Source of the DNA: Candidatus Enterococcus wittei
GTDB lineage: Bacteria; Bacillota; Bacilli; Lactobacillales; Enterococcaceae
Assembly: GCF_002140175.1 (NCBI RefSeq)
Contig: NZ_NGMO01000002.1
Span: 700,619 to 764,618 of the forward strand
Direction: 5' to 3'
Length of the DNA: 64,000 bases
Positions within the stretch are counted from its first letter, which is position 1; each line of letters opens with the position of its first letter. The notes under the pieces are model-generated. The model searched no databases, was not told the origin of the DNA, and was given only the letters and a program-made list of their open reading frames with translations. The position numbers were made by a program, and so were the translations under genes. Below are positions 1 through 9,357 of this stretch, piece by piece.

Positions 1-2
1 AA

Positions 3-3000
3 ACAGATATTCAAACTGTTGGAGCGTTTTTCTGGGAGAAAATCAGTAGATATGGTGTAACAAGGATCGAAGAGCTACGTTACCTTCTTCTCCCTGCTAT
101 ACTTGCGACAGCCCAGCTAGACACAGATGTATTACGTAAAGCGTTGGAAGAAGGAATGCATCAAGAAGTAGCGCTTCAGACTTTTATTGGGTATTGGCGA
201 AATAGTTATTTTCAACTGAAAGAAAATCGAGATATACTCTATATCCTTTTTAAAGCCTATCAAGAAAAAGTAATTGCTTGGCGACGGAAACAGGCGTTAG
301 CAGAAGTAGTGGCTCAGAAATGCCTTGATGCTGGAGAAAAACTCTTTACTGCGTATGCTCTGCAACAAGATTATCTTGCTACTGGAACGAGCCCTTGCCC
401 AAAATCATATACTGCACCTGATTTAGAAAAAAATTATACACAATTGACAAAAGCAGTCTCAGATAGTTTTTATCCGTTGGATCAAAAACTGATTGAGTTT
501 GCGTTGAAGGCATTCGATTCAGCAGAAAAACAATTCATTTTCTCTACAGATACACAACTATATGAGGCATCTGTAAAATTAGAACATATCATTCCAGGGT
601 CTACAGGTGGCCCGATTCAAGTTTTCGTTTCTTCAAAACTTTATACTACAATCAAGCTAGATCATACCGATCTATTTGTAGCGATTAAAGGAAATGAAAA
701 ACGTTGGTATGCCTTGAAGAAATTAGAAGAGGAAGGGGGGTATTTTTTTTATCGAGTAGATACAGATCCCCTCTTATACCTCAAATACGGACTGTTGGAT
801 CGAAAAGATATTTGGAGTCGTGGATACAAAAAAGAAGGAAAGAGAATTAAAATAGGAAATCGGTACTTTGATTTTACTACTAATATAGATCAAAACAAGA
901 AGTTACCGCAGGGGGAGAAGATGCAACCCTTGATTGATGCATTCAGTCAGAAACATAGTGATAAGCTGTATGATGATCTTTATAAAGCGGGAGATGATAA
1001 ATCCATCAGTCAACAGGTATTGGATGTCCTTAAACATTTCATTCCTTTTTACGATTGTGTGACAGGTATCATTGATAAAGATATCACAACAGCTGCTACT
1101 TCATGTGTGATTGATATCGTTCTCTTAATCCCAGTGTTAGGACAAGTGACCTCTCTTAGTTCGAGATTTGCCTTTGGTATGGCAAAAGCCATTGCGACAG
1201 GAGGGATAAGAAATGCGGTTCGTCAAGGAATCAAATTTACTCCAAAGCTTTATGAAATTAAGTCGCTGTTAAAAAATATTGTACGATACTTCGATCCAGG
1301 AATTGAAACAGTAGTTGATGGTAGTAAATTTGTGATAAATAGCTTAGTGGATTTAAGAAAGGAACTTTGGGTAGCAGATAGGGTGAAAAAAATTTTGGAA
1401 AGGGTGGCAAGTTTAGTAAAGGTTGACCTTTCTTTGCCAAAAGATGTGTCTATTGTTCGGTTACCAAATGGCCTAGGGGCTCCTGTCAAACAGGGGAAGG
1501 ACGAGTTCTATCGACTAGTGACAGATTTGAAGACTAGTGATGTCTACGGTTATCCATTTTGGGTGAGAGGAGACCGGTTGGAGATGCTCCCTGATCCTGT
1601 TTTATTTACGGAGGAACAAAAAGCGCTAATTAAACGGTTAGAAAAAGGAATTAATCCAGATCAGATTTTTGCAGTTGAACCCAATCTAAATCCAAATGCC
1701 TATGGTAGTGGGAAAGTGATGTCTGTCGCAGAAAAAGGGAAAGAAACTAAATATTTCATTACAATGGACAGTCATACAGTTCCTGTGAGAGTAACATCCA
1801 TTGAGGAAAATGGGATACGTTATGATGTGGTAGATGGGGAAAAGATTATACCAGTGAATTTTAATGGGAAAGAATGGTATTTTGAAGCATCAACTTCTCC
1901 CCTTGTAACGAAAGAGTTAGCAGAAAAAGTGACTAAAAGAATCGATGAGTTTGAATCGTTGAAGGATCCAACCACCCTGTCCCCACCTTATGAACGGGAC
2001 CTGATGCATAGCGAAGAAGGAAGAACCTACATCAAGGTCGATAATGTCTATATCCCCCTGATCTTATTTGATCGAAATAGAATGCGATACCATTTAGTGA
2101 AAAAAGATGTGGATGCACCAATGGTAATATTGAGGTTCGATCCAGATAATGGCGGATTTAGGATGGAAAGCGTCAAAGAGAAAGAAGAGTTAAAAATATC
2201 TATTCAAGAGGAAATCATTCAGCAAAAGGGAAAAGCTCAATCTAAATGGAAATCTGGTTCATCTACAGACAAAGATACATCCGCAGGTAGTTCCCAAGAT
2301 TCACCGAGTACCATGCATGAAGCATCAGGTACTTCCCAAGGATCACCAAGCACTTCCCAAGGGGCACCAAGCACCTCAAAGGGAGCGATTCCCAAAGTTC
2401 CCCGCCAGCCAGTGGATTTTCGGATCATTGACTTGCCTGAGCCACCAGGAAATGAGGAGTCATGGAAGAAATTGTACAAGACAGAGATTCTTCCCGATTG
2501 GATAAGAAGTAAGGGAGATGCTGATATAGATCTGACTAAAATTTCTAGATTCCCACCAAAAGCGAGTAGGCGTCCTAAGCTTGATGAAGATTTTATCAGA
2601 AAAGATATTTATAAAATGATTGCTTATAATTTCTCTCCACCTATCCCCAAGTTAGAAGTGGTTGTTGGTCTTGATTCAGCTGAAATACCGAACTCTCTCA
2701 AACCATTTTTTAAGCAGCTTAGGGATGATTTTAAGCAGGCGGAAGTAATATTTGAAGGGGCAGTACGATTATTTAAGTCAACCTGGAAAATGGAGAGCAT
2801 TGCAAGCACGGAAGAAGGAAAATATCTGATTGAAATGCTCAAATTACATGGTGTTCCAGAAATAAAAAAAGAAGCGGTCTTAAGACAAAGTATCAAAAAA
2901 CTATTTTCGACAGCGAAACATGGGAAGAGATTCCTTGAAAAATCGAAAGATCTCCTCTTTCAAAATGTATGGACCCTCTCATCAAAATTGAGTTATGACA

Positions 3001-4241
3001 AGAACGCACAGAAATATTATTCCTCATTTCAAAGGTTTATTAAAACAGAGGCATTTACAGTAAAATATGATGGGGAGTGTCGTATCTTTATCTTTGCAGA
3101 TGCTTTTCACTTAAATCCAAAATTTTTTCCTGGAGAAGAAGTACAACCAACTGGTTATGAAACAGTGTTACATGAAGTCACACATATTGTGTCAGGTGCA
3201 ACAGACTTATTGAAGTATGGACTAGTTAGAAGAGGATTAAGGAAAAACGGAAAACGTACACTAGATTATTATGACAAAGAATATCCGAATATGACAAAAG
3301 AAGACTCTAAACAGATGCAGAGTTATAGGGATTATTTGGCAAAGGTACTAAAGTCACCCAATTTGACAGTAGGTATGATTATTGAAGCGTTAGAAGTAAA
3401 CCATACTTTACGTGTACATTTCCAGTTGACGGATGCGGAAATGTTGATGACCATCCTCAGAGATGTTGTAGAAGGAAGAGCATTTGATGATATATTTCGT
3501 ATGAAAAGAGAGAACAATAACGAACAACCGAAAGCTGAGAAGATAAAAGAAGATGACAAAAGCAAGGGTTCGTTTGAGACTCATAACGAACAACTTGGAA
3601 CTGGGGATCTGTTTATGCTTCATGCATTGATGTATTCAAGTGAATTTATAAATTTTGAGAGAGAATTTCAGCAGAGTAGGACGCAGGAACAAACAACTGA
3701 TTTTCCTGATTTAACAAGTGCCGAAACTAGCAGTAATAGACCAACAAATGAAAGCAGAAATAAGAGAGAGGTAGCGTCAATGGCTATAGATTTCACAGAA
3801 AGTACAGCCAATCAAAGTTTATCAAAACTTATCAATCAGAGTATAGAAAGAAGTAACCAACCCAATCTTTCGGTCTCTGATCAACCAGTAAGTACAGAGC
3901 TGCCAAAGAATGTATCGAAGCGTAGTGCCTTAAATCTTGTAGCTACGAATACCGAAAAACAGCCCAATTATTTTGTCTCCGAGCAACAAGTAGATGCATC
4001 ATTTCAAAAGAATGCATCAAATCAAAGTTCTTTGGATCTTGTAACTACGAATATTGAAAACAATCCGAGTCACTTTGTTTCCGATTCAAAAATAAGTACA
4101 GGACACCCAAAGGATACAGCACAGAAAAGTTTTTTAGATGTTGTATTCACTAGTAGAAACAGAAGTACTCAAATCAATCCAACGAAGGGGTTCAATCAAC
4201 TAATAAGCAAGAATCAGAAGGAGCCAATTCCACAACATTAA
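3..4241 (+). CDS. Giant toxin-like protein 1, 3' part only (translocation-like segment plus HExxH domain)
   Basis: The reading frame is open from the left edge, so the 5' end lies outside the window; the first ATG at 144 is internal, because residues before it align with the paralog at 34023. In order: helical region (to about 600); beta-rich stretch (620-860); hydrophobic segment with HFIPFYDC at 1035-1058 followed by C.ID...IPVLGQ; further beta modules (1500-2200); Ser/Thr-rich linker (2260-2400); domain with HEVTH at 3171-3185 and a later TDAE...ILRD..EGR; degenerate C-terminal tail repeats (3790-4200). HExxH is the usual zinc-metallopeptidase signature. The hydrophobic segment resembles those of dermonecrotic/Mcf-like toxins as I remember them. 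I infer a multidomain exotoxin; the CDS is certain, the function is not. Confidence 0.9.
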   Translation, partial: TDIQTVGAFFWEKISRYGVTRIEELRYLLLPAILATAQLDTDVLRKALEEGMHQEVALQTFIGYWRNSYFQLKENRDILYILFKAYQEKVIAWRRKQALAEVVAQKCLDAGEKLFTAYALQQDYLATGTSPCPKSYTAPDLEKNYTQLTKAVSDSFYPLDQKLIEFALKAFDSAEKQFIFSTDTQLYEASVKLEHIIPGSTGGPIQVFVSSKLYTTIKLDHTDLFVAIKGNEKRWYALKKLEEEGGYFFYRVDTDPLLYLKYGLLDRKDIWSRGYKKEGKRIKIGNRYFDFTTNIDQNKKLPQGEKMQPLIDAFSQKHSDKLYDDLYKAGDDKSISQQVLDVLKHFIPFYDCVTGIIDKDITTAATSCVIDIVLLIPVLGQVTSLSSRFAFGMAKAIATGGIRNAVRQGIKFTPKLYEIKSLLKNIVRYFDPGIETVVDGSKFVINSLVDLRKELWVADRVKKILERVASLVKVDLSLPKDVSIVRLPNGLGAPVKQGKDEFYRLVTDLKTSDVYGYPFWVRGDRLEMLPDPVLFTEEQKALIKRLEKGINPDQIFAVEPNLNPNAYGSGKVMSVAEKGKETKYFITMDSHTVPVRVTSIEENGIRYDVVDGEKIIPVNFNGKEWYFEASTSPLVTKELAEKVTKRIDEFESLKDPTTLSPPYERDLMHSEEGRTYIKVDNVYIPLILFDRNRMRYHLVKKDVDAPMVILRFDPDNGGFRMESVKEKEELKISIQEEIIQQKGKAQSKWKSGSSTDKDTSAGSSQDSPSTMHEASGTSQGSPSTSQGAPSTSKGAIPKVPRQPVDFRIIDLPEPPGNEESWKKLYKTEILPDWIRSKGDADIDLTKISRFPPKASRRPKLDEDFIRKDIYKMIAYNFSPPIPKLEVVVGLDSAEIPNSLKPFFKQLRDDFKQAEVIFEGAVRLFKSTWKMESIASTEEGKYLIEMLKLHGVPEIKKEAVLRQSIKKLFSTAKHGKRFLEKSKDLLFQNVWTLSSKLSYDKNAQKYYSSFQRFIKTEAFTVKYDGECRIFIFADAFHLNPKFFPGEEVQPTGYETVLHEVTHIVSGATDLLKYGLVRRGLRKNGKRTLDYYDKEYPNMTKEDSKQMQSYRDYLAKVLKSPNLTVGMIIEALEVNHTLRVHFQLTDAEMLMTILRDVVEGRAFDDIFRMKRENNNEQPKAEKIKEDDKSKGSFETHNEQLGTGDLFMLHALMYSSEFINFEREFQQSRTQEQTTDFPDLTSAETSSNRPTNESRNKREVASMAIDFTESTANQSLSKLINQSIERSNQPNLSVSDQPVSTELPKNVSKRSALNLVATNTEKQPNYFVSEQQVDASFQKNASNQSSLDLVTTNIENNPSHFVSDSKISTGHPKDTAQKSFLDVVFTSRNRSTQINPTKGFNQLISKNQKEPIPQH

Positions 4242-4583
4242 CCAAATAATGCAAGCTTTCCTCTGTCACATACAAATTCGCATGCTAACATAGTGGAGCT
4301 AAGAGGAACAGGGACATTTGAAAAAGATATCAGAGATAAATTGATAGCTAGTCTATAAAAAGTGTTAAGCATAAAATCTCGTGTTTGAACGAACCAAAAA
4401 TGTATAGATAAAGTCATTTAGTGAAGGGAGAGTGGGATGATAATCAGATTTTTTCTTACGATTGTTCCACTCTCATTCGTATAGTCCATAACAGCATGAA
4501 TAATTTGAATTTTTAGATAACTCTCCTTTTATTTCTCTTATATAGATGCTAAAATGATGGTTAAACTATATAGGGGTGATTAT
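4242..4583. other. Intergenic region with a hairpin, no gene seen
   Basis: No convincing ORF lies here. A hairpin with 8-bp arms GAGAGTGG/CCACTCTC spans 4428-4474. It lacks a good T-run, so it is only a weak terminator candidate for the giant gene upstream. The distal part should hold the promoter of the sstT-like gene, but I could not pick a confident -35/-10 pair. Confidence 0.35.
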
Positions 4584-5819
4584 TTGTTAGATAAGTTTTT
4601 AGACATGTCTTTAGTTCAACGAATTCTTTGTGGTATATTACTGGGTATATTAATTGGCATTTTTTTACCTTCATGGACATTCATTACCATACTAGGTACG
4701 CTTTTTGTTAGTTGTTTAAAAGCCATTGCACCTCTTTTAGTATTTTTTCTGACTGCTGCTTCCATTGCAAAGCATAAAGTGGGAAACGAAACATATGTCA
4801 AACCTGTTTTAATTTTATATTTGGGTGGAACCTTTCTATCTGCACTGGTAGCAGTGGTTGCTAGTTCGATTTTTACGATCCCAATTACTTTGCAAGAAAC
4901 TGTTTCAGAAAAGGCACCACAAAATATCGGCAGTGTATTATCTACGATGTTGACAAACGTGACACAAAGCCCAATCCAAGCTATTATTGAATCTAATTAT
5001 TTAGGGGTTTTGTTCTGGGCAGTTTTGTTAGGCCTAGCTTTACGTAGTCGTTCAAATACTACCAAAGAAGTAGTAGATCAAGTTTCTGTAGCGTTGTCGC
5101 AAGTTGTGCAACTGATTATTGCTTTTGCACCGATTGGTATTCTAGGATTGGTCTATCAATCAATTGCAACTACAGGTTTATCAGGCTTAGCAGAATATCT
5201 TCAACTTGTTTTGGTGTTAGTGGGAACAATGTTATTTGTTGCTCTAGTTGTTTATCCGTTTCTGACCTTTTTATTTATTAAGGAGAATCCATATCCGTTG
5301 ATTTTCTTTTGTTTAAAGGAAAGTGCAATCCCTGCTTTCTTTACCCGTAGCTCTGCAGCCAATATCCCCATCAATATGATGTTAGCCGAACGCTTAAAGC
5401 TAACAAAGGAATCTTATGCGATTTCGATTCCATTAGGAGCGACTATCAATATGGGAGGTGCAGCTGTTACTATAACAGTGATGACATTGATGACTGTACA
5501 AACATTGGGAATTGAAGCTTCCTTTTCTTCAAAATTGATTTTAAGTCTTTTAGCAGCTCTTGCTGCTTGTGGGGCTTCAGGAGTTGCAGGGGGATCATTG
5601 TTATTGATTCCTTTGGCTTGTAGCTTATTCGGTATTCCCAATGAGGTAGCAATGCAAGTGGTAGGAATAGGATTTATTATCGGTGTCATTCAAGACTCTG
5701 TTGAAACAGCATTGAATTCTTCTAGCGACCTTTTATTCACAGCAGTTGGTGAATTAAGTGCGCGGAAACGTAATGGGGAAACAATTGCCATAAAAAATTG
5801 CTTAGACAAGCCAAACTGA
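4584..5819 (+). CDS. sstT: Serine/threonine:Na+ symporter, SstT type (DAACS family)
   Basis: A hydrophobic protein of about 411 residues with the dicarboxylate/amino-acid:cation symporter pattern, including the Ser-rich hairpin FFTRSSAANIP and the NMGGAAVTITVMT and GASGVAGGS segments. SstT imports serine and threonine with sodium across the plasma membrane. An ATG at 4554 is in frame, but AGGGGTG at 4572-4578 sits just before TTG 4584, and the resulting N-terminus (LDKFLDMSLVQRIL) matches SstT proteins. I therefore prefer the TTG start. The gene is monocistronic and followed by a terminator at 5925-5960. Confidence 0.88.
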   Translation: MLDKFLDMSLVQRILCGILLGILIGIFLPSWTFITILGTLFVSCLKAIAPLLVFFLTAASIAKHKVGNETYVKPVLILYLGGTFLSALVAVVASSIFTIPITLQETVSEKAPQNIGSVLSTMLTNVTQSPIQAIIESNYLGVLFWAVLLGLALRSRSNTTKEVVDQVSVALSQVVQLIIAFAPIGILGLVYQSIATTGLSGLAEYLQLVLVLVGTMLFVALVVYPFLTFLFIKENPYPLIFFCLKESAIPAFFTRSSAANIPINMMLAERLKLTKESYAISIPLGATINMGGAAVTITVMTLMTVQTLGIEASFSSKLILSLLAALAACGASGVAGGSLLLIPLACSLFGIPNEVAMQVVGIGFIIGVIQDSVETALNSSSDLLFTAVGELSARKRNGETIAIKNCLDKPN

Positions 5820-5924
5820 TTGATAACGCATTAAATTTCTGAATAATCTTATTAACAGAAATTATCAAAATCAATTAATGGTTTCTAAGTTCTTTGTCTA
5901 AAAAGAAACCTCAGAATTATTGGT

Positions 5925-5960
5925 GAACAGAAAGGATTGTTTTCTTTCTGTTCATTTTTA
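5925..5960 (+). terminator. Intrinsic terminator after sstT
   Basis: Perfect 10-bp arms GAACAGAAAG/CTTTCTGTTC around a 9-nt loop are followed by ATTTTTA. It lies about 105 bp after the sstT stop. The rest of 5820-6120 holds no intact gene. Confidence 0.8.
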
Positions 5961-6073
5961 GTATTGTAGGAATTACATTAGAATATTTAATAAATAAAGA
6001 TTTTATTGGAAATAGTTTTTATACCATACTATTTCTTGGATTACTTGATACTTTAAGAATCAGAAAAAAATAG
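5961..6073 (+). pseudogene. Fragment of a small membrane protein
   Basis: An open frame starting inside the terminator tail reads SIVGITLEYLINKDFIGN and ends LLDTLRIRKK with a TAG at about 6071-6073. It has no start codon or ribosome binding site and begins abruptly. Its C-terminal layout (hydrophobic helix, then a basic end) resembles that of the next small ORF, so both may derive from one family of small membrane proteins. Family unknown. Confidence 0.35.
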
Positions 6074-6120
6074 AAAAAACAAAAAGCAGAATAAAAACTT
6101 TAAAATAGGAAAAATATTTT

Positions 6121-6333
6121 ATGAAATTAATAAAAATTGCTAAAATTTTAGCTGTTATTTCTGGCCTTATTTTATATTTTATAATGTCTGTTAATCAATT
6201 CTTCCTTTATTTTGAAATGTTTGCTCTTTTAATATTAAATGGTATAAGAATCTTTGAACAACGAAAAAATGTAGTTATGCCTAATTGTTCAAAGCAACAA
6301 ATTTCACTAAAGGTGAAACATGCGAAGCACTAA
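6121..6333 (+). CDS. Small membrane protein, unknown function
   Basis: A 70-codon ORF starting MKLIKIAKILAVISGLILYF with two hydrophobic helices followed by a basic tail. The upstream AAAATAGGAAAAATATTTT offers only a poor ribosome binding site. The last 20 residues look unconstrained and may be readthrough into debris next to the IS110 element. It could be the leftover of a bacteriocin-immunity-like or phage-type membrane protein, but I do not recognise it. Confidence 0.4.
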   Translation: MKLIKIAKILAVISGLILYFIMSVNQFFLYFEMFALLILNGIRIFEQRKNVVMPNCSKQQISLKVKHAKH

Positions 6334-6497
6334 AAAAAGTGGCAAGCATTTGCTGACCTTTTCTTTGGCTCTTCACCAACATCGTTTATACGAAAGCTTC
6401 ACCGCACCTATGTACGAAACAACTAGAAAAAAAGCAAAAAAAAACTACCCTCCTCCATAAAAATTAAGAATCTAAAAATTTCAAAGAGCAGTGGTTC

Positions 6498-7628
6498 TTA
6501 TTCGTGATAGACTTCATTTCTCAAAAGCATATAGTAAATGATTCTAGTAATAAGATGAGCAACTGCCACTATCGCACGCTTACCGCCTCGATTTCTACAG
6601 ATTCTTTGATAATAGTTTTTGAATCTCTGATGATTAGATTTACAAGCTGAATAGGCACATTGGCATAAGACCCTCTTTGCATAAGCATTTCCTTTGGAAA
6701 TTCTCGTAGAGCGTCTTTTCCCAGCACTTTCATTGTTTCCAGGACACAGACCAACCCATGAGGCTAATCTTTCTGCAGAAGAAAACTGATTCATATGAAT
6801 GCCAAACTCAGAGATAATTACAGCAGCTGAATCCGTACTAATTCCTGGGATCGTTAATAAATTGTCCATCTGTTTTTGGTAAGGAAGTAAGTATTCGGCT
6901 ATTTTGGTTTCTAGTTCACCAATCTTACTGTTATACATATCAATAACATCTAAAATTTGTGCCAATAAAAACTTGTGATGACTTCTGAAAAAGCCAGTAA
7001 GTCCTTCCACTAATTCCGGCACTTTAAATTTTAAAGAAGTATAAACAGCCGCTTCAACTTTTTCTGCAGTAATATCTTCCTCATTAATCAATAGATTTAA
7101 TAAATTTCTTCCAGATAATCCGAATATATCTGTCATGTAAGAAGTTATTTTAATTCCGGCAGTCTGTAAAATTTTGTGCGCGCGATTCTTTTCTCGATTT
7201 CTAGATTCGATCCACATTTTTCTTAACCGTGTGAGTTCACGCAAATCTTGTATAGGTTCCTCTGGAACAAAACTTTTGGGAATCAAACCTACTCGCAGCA
7301 ACTTAGCAATCCAACTTGCATCTTTTTTATCCGTTTTTTGCCCAGGAATATTTTTAATTTTATACGGATTAGCTAGAACTAAGTCGAAATTTCCTTGAAG
7401 AATGTGCCAAACCGGTTTCCAATAAATACCTGTACTTTCCATAGCGACAATCTCACAATCAAAATCCGTTAGCCATTCATGTAGGGCTAATAATCCTTTG
7501 GTGGTCGTATCAAATTTTTGTAGATGTTTTTTTGGTCTGGTAGAAGTAAGCGGACCTTGTAAAACACAAGCAACAACATTACTTTGATGGACATCTAATC
7601 CAGCACAGCATTCGTAAATGATTTCCAT
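6498..7628 (-). CDS. IS110-family transposase (DEDD recombinase)
   Basis: A protein of about 376 residues starting MEIIYECCAGLDVHQSNVV, with the N-terminal DEDD (RuvC-like) domain (LDVH..., AMESTG.YWKP, K.IPG.KTDKKDA) and the C-terminal Transposase_20 region (LLTIPGI...A..IISEFG, ASWVGLCPGN, AKR). IS110 enzymes lack a DDE catalytic triad and usually leave no classical terminal inverted repeats. An upstream in-frame ATG at 7700 exists, but GGAAAGGAG at 7657-7665 lies just ahead of ATG 7628, so that start is preferred. The frame is intact, so the element may still be active. Confidence 0.9.
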   Translation of the reverse strand: MEIIYECCAGLDVHQSNVVACVLQGPLTSTRPKKHLQKFDTTTKGLLALHEWLTDFDCEIVAMESTGIYWKPVWHILQGNFDLVLANPYKIKNIPGQKTDKKDASWIAKLLRVGLIPKSFVPEEPIQDLRELTRLRKMWIESRNREKNRAHKILQTAGIKITSYMTDIFGLSGRNLLNLLINEEDITAEKVEAAVYTSLKFKVPELVEGLTGFFRSHHKFLLAQILDVIDMYNSKIGELETKIAEYLLPYQKQMDNLLTIPGISTDSAAVIISEFGIHMNQFSSAERLASWVGLCPGNNESAGKRRSTRISKGNAYAKRVLCQCAYSACKSNHQRFKNYYQRICRNRGGKRAIVAVAHLITRIIYYMLLRNEVYHE

Positions 7629-7634
7629 AAAAAG

Positions 7635-7668
7635 GCACTCCTTTCCCATGATTTTAGGAAAGGAGTGC
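7635..7668 (-). promoter_or_regulatory. Hairpin sequestering the transposase ribosome binding site
   Basis: Perfect 12-bp arms GCACTCCTTTCC/GGAAAGGAGTGC flank a 10-nt loop. The arm contains the transposase Shine-Dalgarno sequence, 6-7 nt before ATG 7628. In RNA initiated upstream, the site would be paired and hidden. This is a known strategy in insertion sequences to block translation on read-through transcripts. Confidence 0.75.
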
Positions 7669-7951
7669 TTTATTTCATGTAAAATCAAATTTTTATACAC
7701 ATGCTCATTGGCAATATTTCAAGGTTCTCGAGAAATAAAGCAAGCCAGTTTGACAATCGGCATCACTTGCTTTTCCAAAATAATGGCGGCTTTTTTCCTT
7801 TCCTCTATAATTGTACTACAATCTTACCTTTCATTCTTCAGGGTGAATGAGTTTGCGAATTCATGTGTGTTTGACAAAGAACCTAAAAAATTTAGTGTCA
7901 TTTGGCACAGTGGATAAATCAATATACACCTAAAAAACACTGGTAACGGTT

Positions 7952-7989
7952 AAAACCAAGGGGCCTATTCCTATAGTCTCCTTGGTTTT
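7952..7989. terminator. Terminator hairpin 3' of the FAD oxidoreductase gene
   Basis: Arms AAAACCAAGG/CCTTGGTTTT with T-rich flanks lie 13 bp beyond the stop of the minus-strand oxidoreductase. The T-run is better on the plus strand (TTTTGTTTT), so it may also stop transcription leaving the IS110 side. Confidence 0.6.
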
Positions 7990-8001
7990 GTTTTCTTAAT
8001 T

Positions 8002-9111
8002 TCAAAAGCTATCGGTAATATAAGTTTCGATATTTTTTTGATAGCGGTCTCCTTTCCATTGACCAGTGTTCATATATTCAGCTAAGAGATAGCCAATGTA
8101 TGGGCCTGTCGTCAAGCCTGAAGAACCTAGGCCACTCGCTGCGATCAAGCGTGGCTCATTCGGTAGGGGACCAAAAAAAGGTGCAAAATCAGAAGTATAA
8201 GCACGAGTTCCTACGCGCATTTGACTACTCCAAGTCAATAGTTGGTCAGGTTCAGCTAAAAATGGTTTAGTACTTTGGATTAATTGTTGATATGCGGAAG
8301 TAGTCGGATGCAAATCCCAGCCACCATCATTTTCGTGTGTAGCACCAAGGAGAATCGTTCCATCATTAAAAGGAATAAAATCTGCTTCTCCCTCTAGCAT
8401 GGCTACTGGCCACTTTTGACTGTTGGTATAGGGTGTTTTGAATACAATCAATTGGCCTTTTTGCGGACGAATATCTACTTGAAACCCGTTTTTCTCTAAT
8501 AATGGCTTTAAAGCTGGTCCTGGTGCAAGTAGAATACGATCAAAATGCGTACGACCAAAGTTACCTTGAACATACCAATAATCATTTTCTTGTCCCAATT
8601 GTACTGGTTCTTTGATCATATTGATTGATTTAGTAGTTAAATGCTTAGCTAGATGGGTCAAATAAGCTTTTCCATCAAGTCGGCCTCCACCACTCACCCA
8701 TAAAGCTGGTGAAGGCTTCAATAGAGGTAATAAACTAGCCGTTTTTTCTGCAGACAATAATTCGATATCACCGATTTCTGGAGCTTCTTCTTTTCTTAAT
8801 TCCGCAAGTAGGGCTAAGTCTTGTAAAGCTTCTTGATCTCGAAATAATAATGTTCCGGATTGTGCATAAATCGAAGAATCTAATGAAAAATCTTGAATTA
8901 ATTTAGGGAAAAAAGCAGCGCCATCTTTGGCAAGTTGATACCATTGTTTATTTCTTCTTTTTGAGAGCCAAGGGGAGATGATCCCTGCACTTGCTTTTGT
9001 CGCTTGCCCAGTTCCATCATCAAATAAGGTCACTTCGAATTTTGCTGTATCTAGATAACTGGCTAAAGTCATACCGATGATCCCACCACCGATAACCGCA
9101 ATTTTTTCCAT
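8002..9111 (-). CDS. FAD-dependent amine/D-amino-acid oxidoreductase (DAO family)
   Basis: A protein of about 369 residues with an N-terminal Rossmann dinucleotide motif, IAVIGGGIIGMTLA, then ASAGIISPWLSKRRN and a C-terminal AASGLGSSGLTTGP segment that closes the FAD site in the DAO family (glycine oxidase, DadA, SolA). The reaction is probably oxidation of a small amine or D-amino acid in the cytosol; substrate cannot be told. An in-frame start at 9216 exists, but AAAGGAGG lies just ahead of ATG 9111 and the protein then begins MEKIAVIGGG, right at the FAD motif. It stands alone between two terminators. Confidence 0.85.
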   Translation of the reverse strand: MEKIAVIGGGIIGMTLASYLDTAKFEVTLFDDGTGQATKASAGIISPWLSKRRNKQWYQLAKDGAAFFPKLIQDFSLDSSIYAQSGTLLFRDQEALQDLALLAELRKEEAPEIGDIELLSAEKTASLLPLLKPSPALWVSGGGRLDGKAYLTHLAKHLTTKSINMIKEPVQLGQENDYWYVQGNFGRTHFDRILLAPGPALKPLLEKNGFQVDIRPQKGQLIVFKTPYTNSQKWPVAMLEGEADFIPFNDGTILLGATHENDGGWDLHPTTSAYQQLIQSTKPFLAEPDQLLTWSSQMRVGTRAYTSDFAPFFGPLPNEPRLIAASGLGSSGLTTGPYIGYLLAEYMNTGQWKGDRYQKNIETYITDSF

Positions 9112-9263
9112 AAAACAGCCTCCTTTATTGTCTACCTTCTCACAAAAATGTCTAAGAAACAACTCTAATTTTATAGAGGAATCATCAATAAGAGGAGAAT
9201 GAAAAGGGGAGGTCACGATTGGTGTAAAGGCAATCGTAGGACAGGTTCATAAGGCTATCCAAT

Positions 9264-9325
9264 ATAAAAAAGTCGTGATGAAGTATTTTATACCGATAAA
9301 CAGGCAGGATACTTCTTCACGACTT
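9264..9325 (-). terminator. Intrinsic terminator of the DHA2 exporter gene
   Basis: Arms AAGTCGTGAAGAAGTAT and ATACTTCATCACGACTT (minus-strand reading) pair with one mismatch and are followed by a run of six T. It sits 33 bp after the exporter stop codon. Confidence 0.8.
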
Positions 9326-9357
9326 CTAGGATGCATAGTTTAGTTGGATATGCGGTT

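Larger units (their letters stand above)
6340..7920 (-). mobile_element. IS110-family insertion sequence, approximate limits
   Basis: The element comprises the transposase plus non-coding flanks of roughly 150 bp (3' side) and 290 bp (5' side). I cannot fix the ends because IS110 elements lack obvious inverted repeats and I have no empty site to compare. IS110-group elements carry a bridge RNA in a non-coding end; the AT-rich, gene-free stretch 7700-7920 is where it would be expected for a group with an upstream guide RNA. It is bounded by remnant small ORFs on one side and the FAD oxidoreductase gene on the other. Confidence 0.6.

Noticed and set aside
2237-2479. Minus-strand ORF of 80 codons in giant gene 1
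   Set aside because: Antisense to the Ser/Thr/Gly-rich linker; low-complexity by-product.
6371-6400. GGCTCTTCACCAACA as a further ISL3 end
   Set aside because: Only the first eight bases match the IS end; the rest differs.
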